Positions 9,182-18,200 are shown, counted from the stretch's first letter. The stretch is 64,000 nt of DNA from an uncultured Gelidibacter sp. (GCF_947500795.1 NZ_CANMTE010000003.1:372001-436000), one strand, 5' to 3'. Numbers and translations are program-made. The notes: generated from the sequence alone by a model not told the origin.

Positions 9182-10129
9182 TTAAAACTTCTTTCCTTTA
9201 AATGAATCTTGATTTTCAATAAACCATTGATAGGTACTCGCAATTCCTGACTTCAAATCAATTTCTGCCTGCCAACCTTCTTTTTTAAGTTTGCTAACAT
9301 CCATCAATTTGCGTGGGGTGCCATCAGGCTTAGAACTATCCCAGACAATAGCACCTTCATGTCCTACAATGTCTTGAATAGTTTCTGCCAATTCTTTGAT
9401 CGTCACATCAACACCCGTACCGACGTTATAGAGATTGTCTGGCATTTTATGTTCTAGGGCATACACTACTGCTTTAGCCATATCATCTACATGAAGAAAT
9501 TCCCGCATCGGCGTGCCGCTACCCCAAAGTTCTACGGGTGCATTGTCTCGTTTTGCTTCATGAAACTTACGAATCATGGCAGGCAACACATGAGAAGATT
9601 TCAAATCGAAATTATCGTTGGGCCCATACAAATTAGTAGGCATTAAACTTACAAAATCTTTATTGTATTGCTTTCTAATCGCCTCACAAGCTTTAACACC
9701 TGCTATTTTTGCGATAGCATACCATTCGTTCGTAGGCTCTAAACTGTCGGTCAATAAGTATTCTTCTTTTAATGGTTGCGCTGCGAATTTTGGATAGATA
9801 CACGAACTTCCCAAAAACATAAATTTTTCTACGTTATAATTATGTGCCGCATCTATCAAATTGTTCTGAATTTGAAGATTCTCCATTAAGAACGGATAGG
9901 GGTTTTCATTATTCGCCAATATACCTCCCACTTTTGCAGCGGCATCTACCACAACCTCAGGATGTTCAGTTTCAAAAAAAGCATTGACCTCCGATTGATT
10001 GCGTAAATTGACCTCTTTACTCGATTTTCCAATTAAATTGGTGTAGCCTAATGCTTTTAAGGCACGCCAAACGGCGGAACCTACCATACCTCTATGCCCT
10101 GCAATATATATTTTTGTTGTTTTATCCAT
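9182..10129 (-). CDS. fcl: GDP-L-fucose synthase
   Basis: Fcl (WcaG) epimerises and reduces GDP-4-keto-6-deoxymannose to GDP-L-fucose with NADPH. Motifs: GHRGMVGS (11-18), [15 protein letters not shown], the serine region FLGSSCIYP (Ser108/Ser109), Tyr137-x3-Lys141 in [12 protein letters not shown], and the [10 protein letters not shown]-terminal segment. At 315 residues it is of normal size. It begins 2 bases after the gmd stop, so the two GDP-fucose enzymes are co-transcribed and probably translationally coupled. Confidence 0.96.
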   Translation of the reverse strand: MDKTTKIYIAGHRGMVGSAVWRALKALGYTNLIGKSSKEVNLRNQSEVNAFFETEHPEVVVDAAAKVGGILANNENPYPFLMENLQIQNNLIDAAHNYNVEKFMFLGSSCIYPKFAAQPLKEEYLLTDSLEPTNEWYAIAKIAGVKACEAIRKQYNKDFVSLMPTNLYGPNDNFDLKSSHVLPAMIRKFHEAKRDNAPVELWGSGTPMREFLHVDDMAKAVVYALEHKMPDNLYNVGTGVDVTIKELAETIQDIVGHEGAIVWDSSKPDGTPRKLMDVSKLKKEGWQAEIDLKSGIASTYQWFIENQDSFKGKKF

Positions 10130-10131
10130 TT

Positions 10132-11247
10132 CTATTCGAAATAATTAAGCGTTCTATGACCACCTTCTTTTAAGTAATGCTCTTTTTGCATTAATTTAAT
10201 ATCGCCCTTCATCATATCTTTCACTAGATCCTGAAGATCCATTTGCGGCACCCAACCCAGTTTGTTCTTTGCTTTAGAAGCATCACCAATCAACAAATCA
10301 ACTTCCGTTGGTCTAAAATATTTAGGGTCTACGTTAACAACTTCTGTTCCAATTGGCAACTGAAAGGCGTCATTATGACAAGCAGTCACAAATGCCTTTT
10401 CTTCAACTCCTGATCCTTTAAACTCCAAATCCATACCAACTTCAGCGAATGCCATCTTTATAAAATCGCGTACTGTTGTGGTTTTCCCTGTAGCAATTAC
10501 CCAATCTTCCGGTTCGTCAGCTTGTAGAATCATCCACATCATGCGCACATAATCCTTGGCGTGACCCCAGTCTCTTTTTGCATCTAAGTTTCCTAGATAT
10601 AATTTATCTTGCATCCCTAATGCTATACGAGAAACCGCTCTAGTAATTTTACGTGTTACAAATGTCTCCCCTCTGATTGGAGACTCGTGATTAAACAAAA
10701 TCCCGTTACAAGCAAACAAGTTATAGGCTTCACGATAGTTAACTGTGATCCAGTACGCGTACATTTTTGCAACAGCATAAGGTGAACGAGGATAGAACGG
10801 TGTTGTTTCCGATTGTGGCACCTCTTGAACCTTTCCATACAATTCAGAAGTGGAAGCTTGGTATATTCGAGTTTTTTTCTCCATTCCTAATAAACGAACC
10901 GCCTCAAGAATCCTTAAAGTACCTAAGCCATCGGTATTACCGGTATATTCTGGAATTTCAAATGACACACTTACGTGACTCATGGCCGCTAGATTATAAA
11001 TTTCATCAGGTTGAATATCTTTTATCAATCTAATTAAATTTGTACTGTCAGTTAAATCACCATAATGCAGGAAAAAATCACGATCTTTTTCATGCGGGCC
11101 TTGATACAAATGGTCAATTCTATCAGTGTTCAATAGAGACGACCGTCTCTTTACACCATGAACTTCATAATTTTTATTCAACAAAAACTCGGCTAGATAC
11201 GCACCATCTTGCCCTGTAATTCCAGTAATAAGTGCAATTTTTTTCAT
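10132..11247 (-). CDS. gmd: GDP-mannose 4,6-dehydratase
   Basis: Gmd makes GDP-4-keto-6-deoxymannose, the substrate of the next gene. The family features are [12 protein letters not shown] (9-20), [11 protein letters not shown], the [10 protein letters not shown] region (Thr133, Glu135), Tyr157-x3-Lys161 in [30 protein letters not shown] and [11 protein letters not shown]. The ATG at 11247 gives a standard 371-residue protein; the extra 18 codons upstream (to 11301) are encoded by a GC-rich palindrome and do not look like protein. Gmd is the first enzyme gene after the upxY antiterminator. Confidence 0.96.
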   Translation of the reverse strand: MKKIALITGITGQDGAYLAEFLLNKNYEVHGVKRRSSLLNTDRIDHLYQGPHEKDRDFFLHYGDLTDSTNLIRLIKDIQPDEIYNLAAMSHVSVSFEIPEYTGNTDGLGTLRILEAVRLLGMEKKTRIYQASTSELYGKVQEVPQSETTPFYPRSPYAVAKMYAYWITVNYREAYNLFACNGILFNHESPIRGETFVTRKITRAVSRIALGMQDKLYLGNLDAKRDWGHAKDYVRMMWMILQADEPEDWVIATGKTTTVRDFIKMAFAEVGMDLEFKGSGVEEKAFVTACHNDAFQLPIGTEVVNVDPKYFRPTEVDLLIGDASKAKNKLGWVPQMDLQDLVKDMMKGDIKLMQKEHYLKEGGHRTLNYFE

Positions 11248-11274
11248 TTTAATATATGTATTACGTTTACGCTT

Positions 11275-11295
11275 GGCCACGGCTTCGCCATTGCC
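11275..11295. repeat. GC-rich imperfect palindrome upstream of gmd
   Basis: Two nine-base arms, GGCCACGGC (11275-11283) and GCCATTGCC (11287-11295), flank a TTC loop with two mismatches. The element stands out from AT-rich surroundings and sits in the leader between upxY and gmd. It may be a dispersed palindrome or an RNA hairpin in the leader; no U-run follows it on the coding strand, so it is not a simple terminator. Confidence 0.5.
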
Positions 11296-11434
11296 TGTCA
11301 CATAGAATTATGCAACCACCTGATTTAAAACAACCTATAGAAAACTTAGAAACACTCCATAGGCCTTAAAAAGTTGCAAAAATAAGACTTTTTTAAAGAA
11401 TAAGCGAACTCCTTTTGAGATAAGATTGACTGAT

Positions 11435-11896
11435 TTACTTAATTTCCAGCTTAACAACATATCCTAGTTTATGTAGCACCACCCAACATTGGTTGCCCGA
11501 AACATATTTTACAGTACCCTTTTTTTCTTTTAATCCAAAACGCTCCAAATCAACTTCTTGACCTACTTGTATTTGTTCCGTGGAAATGACATTATGTTTT
11601 TGCGAAGCAATATCTTGAAGCAATTCCACCTCTGCCTGCGGGACAATGGCTGGTTTTCCCAGCCAAAACAAGTAGCGCAAGGCACCATTGACGACGAATA
11701 CTTCAGCCCTTTGTTTTTCCGACACATTAACGAGTAGCATTGAAGGCAACAAAGGCACAACAACCTTTTTTTTACGATCGCTCCATTGCCGAATTTCCAC
11801 TCGTGTGGGATAACAGACTTCAAACCCCATTTCGGTAAGACGTTCGGTGACTTTTAATTCAAATTTCGGTTTGGTAATGAGGACATGCCATGCCAT
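11435..11896 (-). CDS. upxY: UpxY-family transcription antiterminator (NusG-like)
   Basis: The 153-residue protein has a NusG N-terminal domain (about 1-95; MAWHVLITKPKFELKVTERL, then WSDRKKKVVVPLLPSMLLV, where NusG proteins have the phi-P-x-Y/F-x-F strand) and a KOW domain near the C terminus (about 105-152; VGQEVDLERFGLKEKKGTV). UpxY proteins load on RNA polymerase in the leader of capsule operons of Bacteroidota and prevent premature termination. It is the first gene of the minus-strand polysaccharide locus, 187 bases before gmd, exactly where such regulators sit. Specialisation over general NusG is inferred from length and location. Confidence 0.85.
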   Translation of the reverse strand: MAWHVLITKPKFELKVTERLTEMGFEVCYPTRVEIRQWSDRKKKVVVPLLPSMLLVNVSEKQRAEVFVVNGALRYLFWLGKPAIVPQAEVELLQDIASQKHNVISTEQIQVGQEVDLERFGLKEKKGTVKYVSGNQCWVVLHKLGYVVKLEIK

Positions 11897-12466
11897 AGTA
11901 TGTAGGATTTTTTTTTAAAAAATTTTAGGAATAGCAAAGTACTCCATATTTATTATTTATATGAATATTGAAGATAATGAAATCATAAGACGACCAGAAT
12001 AATCAACATCATAATCACCAAATAGACCATACTAATAATTGGAGTGGTAAAGGGGCCTACTAACATTTAAAATCTGTTATATCCAAATAAATTAAAACAA
12101 AACTAAGACTATATCTTTACATTTATAAGAAGTGATTTATTTTAAATTCAAATTCCAGCCAAAATACGTTTATGAGAGACGTAACCAAACGCTGTTCATC
12201 GGTGTTTTCTTCCCTATATCTTAATTATTAAACAATTAAACTAAATAATTTATTATATTCTATTAACTTCTTACATTTGCAAAAGCAAGTGTCGTCAGAT
12301 GTGTTAAAACTTTTAAGCTGAATCAAAATGTTTTATAACTTACAAAAATCATTCTTAGCTGTATATTACATATCACTCCTAGAAATTTAGATCATTATCA
12401 GATTTAAGTCAGCCATTTGACACTTCAACATAGAAATTGCAAAAAAATAAAATAAACACCCAAATT
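11897..12466. other. Divergent intergenic region between the polysaccharide locus and the T9SS protein gene
   Basis: This 570-base AT-rich region must contain promoters for both directions. Leftward, the octamer TAGTTTTG (12105-12098) is a possible -7 box for upxY but has no TTG at 17-23 bases. Rightward, TACATTTG (12272-12279) is a possible -7 box for the gene at 12467, with TTTA instead of TTTG 19 bases upstream, leaving a leader of about 185 bases. I see no small gene or stable hairpin. Long leaders are expected ahead of UpxY-controlled operons. Confidence 0.45.
12249..12279 (+). promoter_or_regulatory. Weak promoter candidate for the T9SS protein gene
   Basis: TACATTTG at 12272-12279 matches the TAnnTTTG -7 element; 19 bases upstream is TTTA (12249-12252) in place of TTTG. 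The -7 match is perfect and the -33 is one base off. Chance matches in AT-rich DNA cannot be excluded. Confidence 0.3.
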
Positions 12467-14689
12467 ATGAAACAAATTTACCTTATTTTAATCGCCCTAA
12501 TTACATTTAATTTTGGCTATACTCAGACAGATTTGGTCGCCATTGATAGAGACAATATCATAGGGCCAACCAATACTGCCACTGTATCAAATGTATATGC
12601 AGTTGGATTCACACGTGGAAGTGGAATATCTAAACCAAATGGAAACTCAGTAGATGGATTCGCATCTCAAGGCTTTGACCAAATGAGTGCTCTAACGGCA
12701 TTCAATAATCGCGACTACGTTGAATGGGAAGCTTCAGCTAATCCTAACTATGTTGTAACTATTAATTCAATAAGATTAGTTATTAATCGAAAACAAAATT
12801 CTCCAAGCAATTTTACTATAACCTATAGTACCGATAATTTTGTGACGCGTACAACTTTGCCTGCTAAATCTATAACATCAAAAGATAATACTACATTAAT
12901 ATTTAATAACTTTTCTGTCACAGCTCCTATTAATGGAAACATAAAATTTAGATTATTAGTTTGGGACCAATCTTCTAGCCAGCCAGAAATTGGTATAAAT
13001 GCGCTACCTCAGTCAAATAACACCGACTTGTCAGGTGTTACACAACCAGGTTTAATTATGAGTGGTACTATAACGCCCAATACTACATTTGACGGCTTAA
13101 CATTCAGTGGCGATACATGGTCACCACAACCACCCTCAACAACTACTAGTACTAAAAATGCTTATGTTCTTGATGGTAATTACGAAGTCACGAGCCATGT
13201 CCAAGTTAAAAACTTGACTGTTAATTCTGGCGCTTCAGTATTAGTTAAACCAACAGGTTCCATTACAGTAAATGGTAATTTAATTACAAACAACAATTTT
13301 ACATTGCAATCCACATCAACCTCATATCCAAGTCTAATCGTAACTGGCTCAGTGGATGGAAATGCCACTTATATTCGTCATGTAAACGCTAACAGCGCAG
13401 GGAACGATTTAATCTCAGCCCCGGTTACTGGAGAAAACTTTAATGTTTTTATTTCGAAAAACCCTAATGTTACATCGAGATCAACACATCCAAATAATAA
13501 ATCCTTTGAATATATATTTGGCACTTTTAACAAAACAAATGATACTTATGAAATTTGGACCAATACAACAACAACTACACTTTTGCCAGGTGTTGGTTAT
13601 AGAGCTGGATCTATTTCAAATCAAAACAACCAATCTTTTTTCACCTTTACAGGAGAGGTGAACACAGGAATAGTCCCTCAAACTTTGAGTTTTGGCCCAT
13701 CAAATTCTGCCTTTGAGAAATCCAATTTAATTGGCAACCCTTACCCATCTTACATTGATGCAAAAATGTTTATCGATCAAAATTTAAACCAATTTGACCC
13801 AAATAGGATTGCCGTTTATGGTTTTGATGGCGACTCATCTAACGGTTGGATTGTATGGACTAAAGCAAATGCCCAACACATTACACCTGGACAAGGATTT
13901 TTCGTAGTAGGCAAATCACCAGGTGTGGTTATGACCTTTACACCAGCCATGGCAAGTGCAGCATCTAACGACGATTTTATTCAAGGAAGACCAGCCAATA
14001 GCAATACAGCACATACCATATTACAAATTAGTAACGGATCCAAAACGTATACAACAGGGTTATATTTCAACGAAGAATCGAGCAAATCTAATGATATGGG
14101 TTATGACGCCCCTGTTTTTGGTTTAAACGCACCAAACTTCGCTATATATTCCCAATTAGTTGAAAATAATTCAGGACTAGATTTAGCCGTACAATCCTTG
14201 TCATATGATGATTTAGCTGATGTTATAATACCTATTGGTATTAATGCTAAGGAGGGGCAACAAATTACAATAAATTTAAGAGACGCTCATATTCCTCAAG
14301 ATACAGAAGTATATTTAGAAGATAATGTTGATAACACGTATACATTATTAAACAACTCTGATTATACTTTCACTACCAAATCCAATTTAAATGGAATAGG
14401 TCGTTTCTTTTTAAGATTCACGAGTTCTACTTTAGAAAATAATGATTCTAATATAGATAAGGGACTGCAAATTTATGCAAGCTCTAAGATAATATTCATT
14501 AAAGGTTTATTGAACAACACGACCACTGCTTCCGTTTATGATCTTCAAGGAAGAAAAATTAGAACAATAACGCTCGAAGGAAACACTAATAACAATCAAT
14601 TAGATCTTTCTCAAGTTGCTTCAGGCGTCTATATAATTAAATTAAAGAATGACACTCAAGAAAAAACTCAAAAAATAATTTTAAATTAA
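12467..14689 (+). CDS. T9SS-exported surface protein with C-terminal sorting domain, function unknown
   Basis: The 740-residue protein starts with a signal peptide (MKQIYLILIALITFNFGYTQ) and ends with a type A T9SS sorting domain of about 75 residues: IYASSKIIFIKGLL, ASVYDLQGRKI, LDLSQVASGVYIIKLKN and a basic end KTQKIILN. This tail directs export by the type IX system and attachment to the cell surface. The body has an N-terminal beta-rich module (about 25-190) and a middle region with LTVNSGASVLVKPTGSITVNG, then NLIGNPYPSYIDA, both common in flavobacterial surface proteins. No catalytic motif is recognised. The ATG at 12467 is chosen over a TTG ten codons earlier because it begins the signal peptide. 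Confidence 0.88.
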   Translation: MKQIYLILIALITFNFGYTQTDLVAIDRDNIIGPTNTATVSNVYAVGFTRGSGISKPNGNSVDGFASQGFDQMSALTAFNNRDYVEWEASANPNYVVTINSIRLVINRKQNSPSNFTITYSTDNFVTRTTLPAKSITSKDNTTLIFNNFSVTAPINGNIKFRLLVWDQSSSQPEIGINALPQSNNTDLSGVTQPGLIMSGTITPNTTFDGLTFSGDTWSPQPPSTTTSTKNAYVLDGNYEVTSHVQVKNLTVNSGASVLVKPTGSITVNGNLITNNNFTLQSTSTSYPSLIVTGSVDGNATYIRHVNANSAGNDLISAPVTGENFNVFISKNPNVTSRSTHPNNKSFEYIFGTFNKTNDTYEIWTNTTTTTLLPGVGYRAGSISNQNNQSFFTFTGEVNTGIVPQTLSFGPSNSAFEKSNLIGNPYPSYIDAKMFIDQNLNQFDPNRIAVYGFDGDSSNGWIVWTKANAQHITPGQGFFVVGKSPGVVMTFTPAMASAASNDDFIQGRPANSNTAHTILQISNGSKTYTTGLYFNEESSKSNDMGYDAPVFGLNAPNFAIYSQLVENNSGLDLAVQSLSYDDLADVIIPIGINAKEGQQITINLRDAHIPQDTEVYLEDNVDNTYTLLNNSDYTFTTKSNLNGIGRFFLRFTSSTLENNDSNIDKGLQIYASSKIIFIKGLLNNTTTASVYDLQGRKIRTITLEGNTNNNQLDLSQVASGVYIIKLKNDTQEKTQKIILN

Positions 14690-14713
14690 AAAAAGTTTAT
14701 AGAGTAATCTCAA

Positions 14714-14749
14714 AAAACGCCATCTAAGTTATCAAACAGTTGGCGTTTT
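14714..14749 (+). terminator. Intrinsic terminator of the T9SS protein gene
   Basis: A nine-base stem AAAACGCCA (14714-14722) / TGGCGTTTT (14741-14749) with an 18-base loop lies 25 bases after the stop codon. The 3' arm ends in a short T run. The A-rich 5' arm means it could work in both directions, but nothing is transcribed toward it from the right. Confidence 0.6.
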
Positions 14750-14997
14750 CGTCTGTATTAATGTTCTAAACAAACGGTGGACAGTAAAGTCAATTTGACA
14801 TCCATTAAACAGTAGCAATGTTTAAAATTGAGTAGTTGTAAATGTGAAATCATTTTCAAAATTACTTTAATAATTAATAACGAGTCTAATAACTATTCAA
14901 TTATTGCTGAAAACAACTCAATTGCATCATCTCCAATAACTTTTATGTTTAAACACTGTTATTGATTTGTAAGATTTACATAAACATTCTATTTAGA

Positions 14998-15029
14998 TTG
15001 GGTAAAATTGAAAATCATCATTATATTTG
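14998..15029 (+). promoter_or_regulatory. Promoter of the small-secreted-protein cassette
   Basis: TTG at 14998-15000 is separated by 21 bases from TATATTTG at 15022-15029, a full match to the Bacteroidota consensus. The start codon of the small gene is 18 bases beyond the -7 box, so the leader would be about ten bases. The following two genes have no comparable promoter, suggesting one transcript. Confidence 0.6.
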
Positions 15030-15046
15030 CATAATATATTTATAGT

Positions 15047-15325
15047 ATGAAAAACAAGCACACAAAAGAAGAAATTACCAGAAAGGAAGCGTTGGCACGT
15101 ATGGGTAAATATGCTGCCTTAACAGCTGCAGGTACATTTTTAATTTTAAATCCGGCTGCGGCTCAAACACAATCATTTCTTCCAGGACCTGAAGGAGGAT
15201 TTAATAACGGAGCGAATAAGTCTGAAAAAGGTCAACAAACATTTCCTGGTAAAAGTGAAAAAATTAATAATGGAAAGAAGGAACAGCAGCAATATAGTAG
15301 AGGTACAGATATTTGGAATAAATAA
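15047..15325 (+). CDS. Small secreted protein with Tat-like leader, function unknown
   Basis: The 92-residue product has a charged N terminus with TRKEAL (11-16), a hydrophobic run (about 22-36) and a likely cleavage site after NPAAAQ (35-40). The TRK pair with a following hydrophobic core resembles a twin-arginine leader with Lys in the second position. The mature part (about 50 residues) is rich in Gly, Asn, Gln and Lys, has a Pro-Gly-Pro start (FLPGPEGGF) and two KSEK repeats, and lacks Cys. It is followed immediately by an HPr-kinase-like gene and a nucleotidyltransferase gene, so it may be their substrate; that is inference. It has its own strong promoter. ATG start. Confidence 0.7.
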   Translation: MKNKHTKEEITRKEALARMGKYAALTAAGTFLILNPAAAQTQSFLPGPEGGFNNGANKSEKGQQTFPGKSEKINNGKKEQQQYSRGTDIWNK

Positions 15326-15329
15326 TATT

Positions 15330-15359
15330 ATGAAGTTCATTTCAATTAATAAAAATTGA
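15330..15359 (+). other. Nine-codon mini-ORF overlapping the kinase start
   Basis: ATG at 15330 opens a nine-codon frame (MKFISINKN) whose TGA (15357-15359) overlaps the TTG start of the next gene (15356-15358) as ATTGA. The layout fits termination-reinitiation coupling. It could equally be the remains of an ATG start lost by a one- or two-base frameshift. Confidence 0.35.
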
Positions 15360-16477
15360 GGTTTAAAATTTGCGTTAAATTAGATAACAACTATGTATTA
15401 TGGTTCGAAAGTTCTAACCAATACATTGTAGTTTCCGCACTTATAAAGGATTTGTTGGATGTTTATTTTCAAACCGCTAACAAATCTTCTTTTATATATC
15501 TTTTAGGTCAAAAGAATATCTCCCAAGCAGACGCTCTTTCATATTATCAAAATATTCATAATTTAATCACAAGCAGTAATTCTACTGTAAAGGAAACATC
15601 AGTTCCCGAATCAATATTTCCGAAAAAATCAGTTAATACTATCAAACATTATAAGTTTGGCAATATTCAGATATCAGTTAGTTACAGTTCTTTAGAAATT
15701 GAAAACTTAATTCACCCGCAATGGTCACATACAGCTGTTGATCATAATCCAAATCCTTCAGTATCCTTTCATATTCTTAAAGATGAGAACAATTTATTCC
15801 TCGTTAGAAATGAAAAGTGCATTGGTTATTATCATACAGATAGTTATCATCTTTTACAAGGTCAATTCGCATTACAAATAATAAATACTTTATACAATAA
15901 AACAGAATCAGATTGGATTGCTACATTTCATGCCTCAACGGTTTGTAATGAGAACGAAGCTATCATGATCATAGGAGCTTCTGGAAATGGAAAAAGCACC
16001 CTTTCTGCCGTATTAATGGATTCAGGCATAGATGTTTTGGCTGATGATTTTACGCCGTTATTAGCAAAGGACAAGATGGTTTATCGTTATCCTTCTGGAA
16101 TCTCTGTGAAACAAGGTGCATTTGAAATGTTGAATCAACTTTATTCAGAATTTGAGAAATTCCCTTTGTATAAGAGTACATCAAAAAAGGTCAATGTAAA
16201 ATATATTCCTCCTGTCAAAGATTTTGAATCTGGAATACCACATCTACCATGCAAAAAAATTGTTTATGTTAAATATGATAGTAACGGTCAATCAAGCTTA
16301 AACAAAGTCCGTACTGAAAAGATTTTAGAAACATTAGTACCTGAATCTTGGATATCTCCTCTTGCTTCCAATGCAAAACTTTTCCTGGAGTGGATAAAAG
16401 AGCTACAATGTTATGAACTCACCTATTCTGACAACGACATTGCTGTTTCAAAATTTAACGAGTTATTCCAAGCATAA
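15356..16477 (+). CDS. HPr kinase-like P-loop protein
   Basis: The 373-residue protein has a Walker A loop GASGNGKS (207-214), preceded by TFHAST (190-195) and followed by LADDFTPL (228-235), the order seen in HPr kinase/phosphorylase C-terminal domains (His, P-loop, Asp-Asp). Full HprK proteins have a different N-terminal domain; here residues 1-75 are a small segment that might be PqqD-like, though I am unsure. HprK-like proteins of this kind phosphorylate peptide or protein substrates in some peptide-modification clusters (lasso-peptide kinases are an example). The start is TTG at 15356, since no in-frame ATG exists upstream; see the overlapping mini-ORF. Confidence 0.75.
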   Translation: MRFKICVKLDNNYVLWFESSNQYIVVSALIKDLLDVYFQTANKSSFIYLLGQKNISQADALSYYQNIHNLITSSNSTVKETSVPESIFPKKSVNTIKHYKFGNIQISVSYSSLEIENLIHPQWSHTAVDHNPNPSVSFHILKDENNLFLVRNEKCIGYYHTDSYHLLQGQFALQIINTLYNKTESDWIATFHASTVCNENEAIMIIGASGNGKSTLSAVLMDSGIDVLADDFTPLLAKDKMVYRYPSGISVKQGAFEMLNQLYSEFEKFPLYKSTSKKVNVKYIPPVKDFESGIPHLPCKKIVYVKYDSNGQSSLNKVRTEKILETLVPESWISPLASNAKLFLEWIKELQCYELTYSDNDIAVSKFNELFQA

Positions 16478-16529
16478 ACCCTTAAGTTGAAAACCATTCG
16501 CTACTTTTGAATTAAATTCACAATTTAAT

Positions 16530-17573
16530 TTGACTACTAACCCAATTTATATTACAATACGGCATATTGCCGATATTTTGAATCGTCAAGATAATCAGCA
16601 TCTTCTGAGAAAGCGTTTCCAAGAATCTGCCGTGGATTGGGATCATGGTGTTATCATTGCCAGTCAATACCTCATGTTGCCAGCATTGTATTGCGAACTT
16701 AAACGTAAGGATCTATTGAGTGACATACCTTCGGATCTAAAGCTTTATCTTGAAGAAATTACAAGTATAAATAGAAACCGTAATAAATCTCTTTTAAAAG
16801 AAGCTGACGAAATTTCAGCACTATTTAATCAAGCACAAATTGATTTTGTGTTTATCAAAGGAACCGTGATGCTCGCCAATTTAGCTACAGAGGATATTGG
16901 GGCACGTATGGTTGGCGACATTGATGTCGTAGTGCATCCAGATCACATACAGCAGGCATATAAACTGTTGCAAGCTCATGGTTATACGGACACGATAGAT
17001 TTCAATTATGAGACGAAAAATTTCCGACATCTTCCTAGACAATTAAACCCAAATAAAATTGGAGCAATCGAACTCCATAGTGAAGTTCTTATATATCAAT
17101 ATAAGAAACTCATCAATATAATGGAGCTTCTGAAAAACAAACAAACTATTAGGAATTTGAACGTTCCTTCACACGAAGATTCAATAAAAATAGCTATTTA
17201 CACAACTCAAATCAACGACCATGCTCATTTATTTGGACATTTAAATCTTAAGACGATTTATGATTGCTTAATCCTTGATTTATATAAAAAACAGCACCTA
17301 CTTACTAATCTCTCCCAGAGATCCTATTCCAATTCATTCCTTGAACTGTCGAGTTTATATTTTCCCGAACTCAAGCCAATCAATGAAAAAAGGTATTCTA
17401 AGGCATTAAAATATTATTATAAATTTAAATTAATAAATCCAAAATTGGGCAGACTCACTTACCAATCAATTTATTATTTCCAACAGATCTCGAAACGTCT
17501 TAAATTGTTCCTTAACAATAAGAGTTACAGAGCACATATATTCAAAAACATAATAGAATTCAAAAAGCATTAA
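16530..17573 (+). CDS. Nucleotidyltransferase-fold protein (NTP_transf_5-like)
   Basis: The 347-residue protein shows FVFIKGTVML (107-116), then ARMVGDIDVVVHPDH (125-139), corresponding to the KG and R-x3-D-hD motifs of the uncharacterised nucleotidyltransferase family PF14907. The GDID acidic pair could bind the metal. Members of this family often accompany HprK-like kinases in peptide-modification clusters, as here. TTG start at 16530: an in-frame TGA lies at 16488-16490 and no ATG intervenes; the first internal ATG is at codon 49. The C-terminal third is Lys/Tyr-rich and lacks motifs I recognise. Its transcript probably ends at the hairpin near 17593. Confidence 0.72.
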   Translation: MTTNPIYITIRHIADILNRQDNQHLLRKRFQESAVDWDHGVIIASQYLMLPALYCELKRKDLLSDIPSDLKLYLEEITSINRNRNKSLLKEADEISALFNQAQIDFVFIKGTVMLANLATEDIGARMVGDIDVVVHPDHIQQAYKLLQAHGYTDTIDFNYETKNFRHLPRQLNPNKIGAIELHSEVLIYQYKKLINIMELLKNKQTIRNLNVPSHEDSIKIAIYTTQINDHAHLFGHLNLKTIYDCLILDLYKKQHLLTNLSQRSYSNSFLELSSLYFPELKPINEKRYSKALKYYYKFKLINPKLGRLTYQSIYYFQQISKRLKLFLNNKSYRAHIFKNIIEFKKH

Positions 17574-17592
17574 AAATTAAAAACTTAACAAA

Positions 17593-17626
17593 AATGCTTT
17601 GCCATATTGAAGTAAAGCATTATTTT
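17593..17626 (+). terminator. Terminator-like hairpin after the nucleotidyltransferase gene
   Basis: AATGCTTT (17593-17600) pairs with AAAGCATT (17614-17621) across a 13-base loop, followed by a T run. It lies 20 bases after the stop codon. The hairpin overlaps the promoter of the next gene. Confidence 0.55.
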
Positions 17627-17628
17627 TG
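17598..17628 (+). promoter_or_regulatory. Consensus promoter of the beta-barrel gene, overlapping the upstream terminator
   Basis: TTTG (17598-17601), 19 bases, TATTTTTG (17621-17628): an exact fit to the Bacteroidota promoter. The -33 box lies in the 5' arm of the preceding terminator hairpin and the -7 box in its T run. Transcription would start about eight bases before the ATG at 17643. Confidence 0.6.
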
Positions 17629-17642
17629 GCCAAAGAATTATT

Positions 17643-18200
17643 ATGAAGAAATTACTTATTATTTTGTTAGTTACCGTATTTGGTTACAATGCACAGGCAC
17701 AGCGATTTTCAGAAGGATGGCAAATCAATGCAGGTTTTAACGTTGTAGGAAATCAAGGAACTCAAAATCCTGTAGCAAAACTTGATAAATTTGTTTTTAA
17801 ACACCCTTTAATGGTTGGAATTGAAAACAGATGGAGTAAAGAGTTTTCTGTAGAACAAGATTTTAGTTTAAATGGGTTTAAAAAGGGCACCTATGTCAAT
17901 CATGGAATTATTGATGAAAATTTAACTTATTTTTCAACTAATACCACGGTAAAATGGTTCTTTTCAGACTATCTATATGATTTAGAAGGATTAGAGCTAT
18001 ATGTGGGTGGTGGAATAGGCTTATTTCACATGGATGAGTTGAATACGTCTTTTAATTTAAGTGGAGGAATTCAATGGTGGATTAATGACGAAATTGGTAT
18101 TCGCCTACAAGCTATTGGTAAATTTGCAGTAAATCACAATAAACGTCAATACGCTAACAACCATTGGCAGCACGCATTGCAAGTTGTTTATAGATTGTAA
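17643..18200 (+). CDS. Small outer-membrane beta-barrel protein
   Basis: The 185-residue protein has a signal peptide (MKKLLIILLVTVFGYNAQAQ) and then alternating amphipathic strands rich in aromatic residues and glycine (LELYVGGGIGLFHMD, FNLSGGIQWWINDEIGIRLQ), ending in the C-terminal pattern HALQVVYRL typical of OmpA/OmpX-like eight-stranded barrels. It has no OmpA peptidoglycan-binding domain. The function is unknown; strong promoter and terminator signals suggest an independently expressed envelope protein. Confidence 0.75.
   Translation: MKKLLIILLVTVFGYNAQAQRFSEGWQINAGFNVVGNQGTQNPVAKLDKFVFKHPLMVGIENRWSKEFSVEQDFSLNGFKKGTYVNHGIIDENLTYFSTNTTVKWFFSDYLYDLEGLELYVGGGIGLFHMDELNTSFNLSGGIQWWINDEIGIRLQAIGKFAVNHNKRQYANNHWQHALQVVYRL

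Larger units (their letters stand above)
14690..15046. other. Intergenic stretch after the T9SS protein gene
   Basis: The 357 bases contain a terminator-like hairpin close to the upstream stop codon (14714-14749) and a well-formed promoter for the following small gene (14998-15029). Between them I find AT-rich sequence with no supported gene. Confidence 0.5.

Noticed and set aside
9136-9243. N-terminal extension of the UDP-glucose dehydrogenase
   Set aside because: It overlaps fcl and is unlike the family; the ATG at 9135 gives the standard N terminus.
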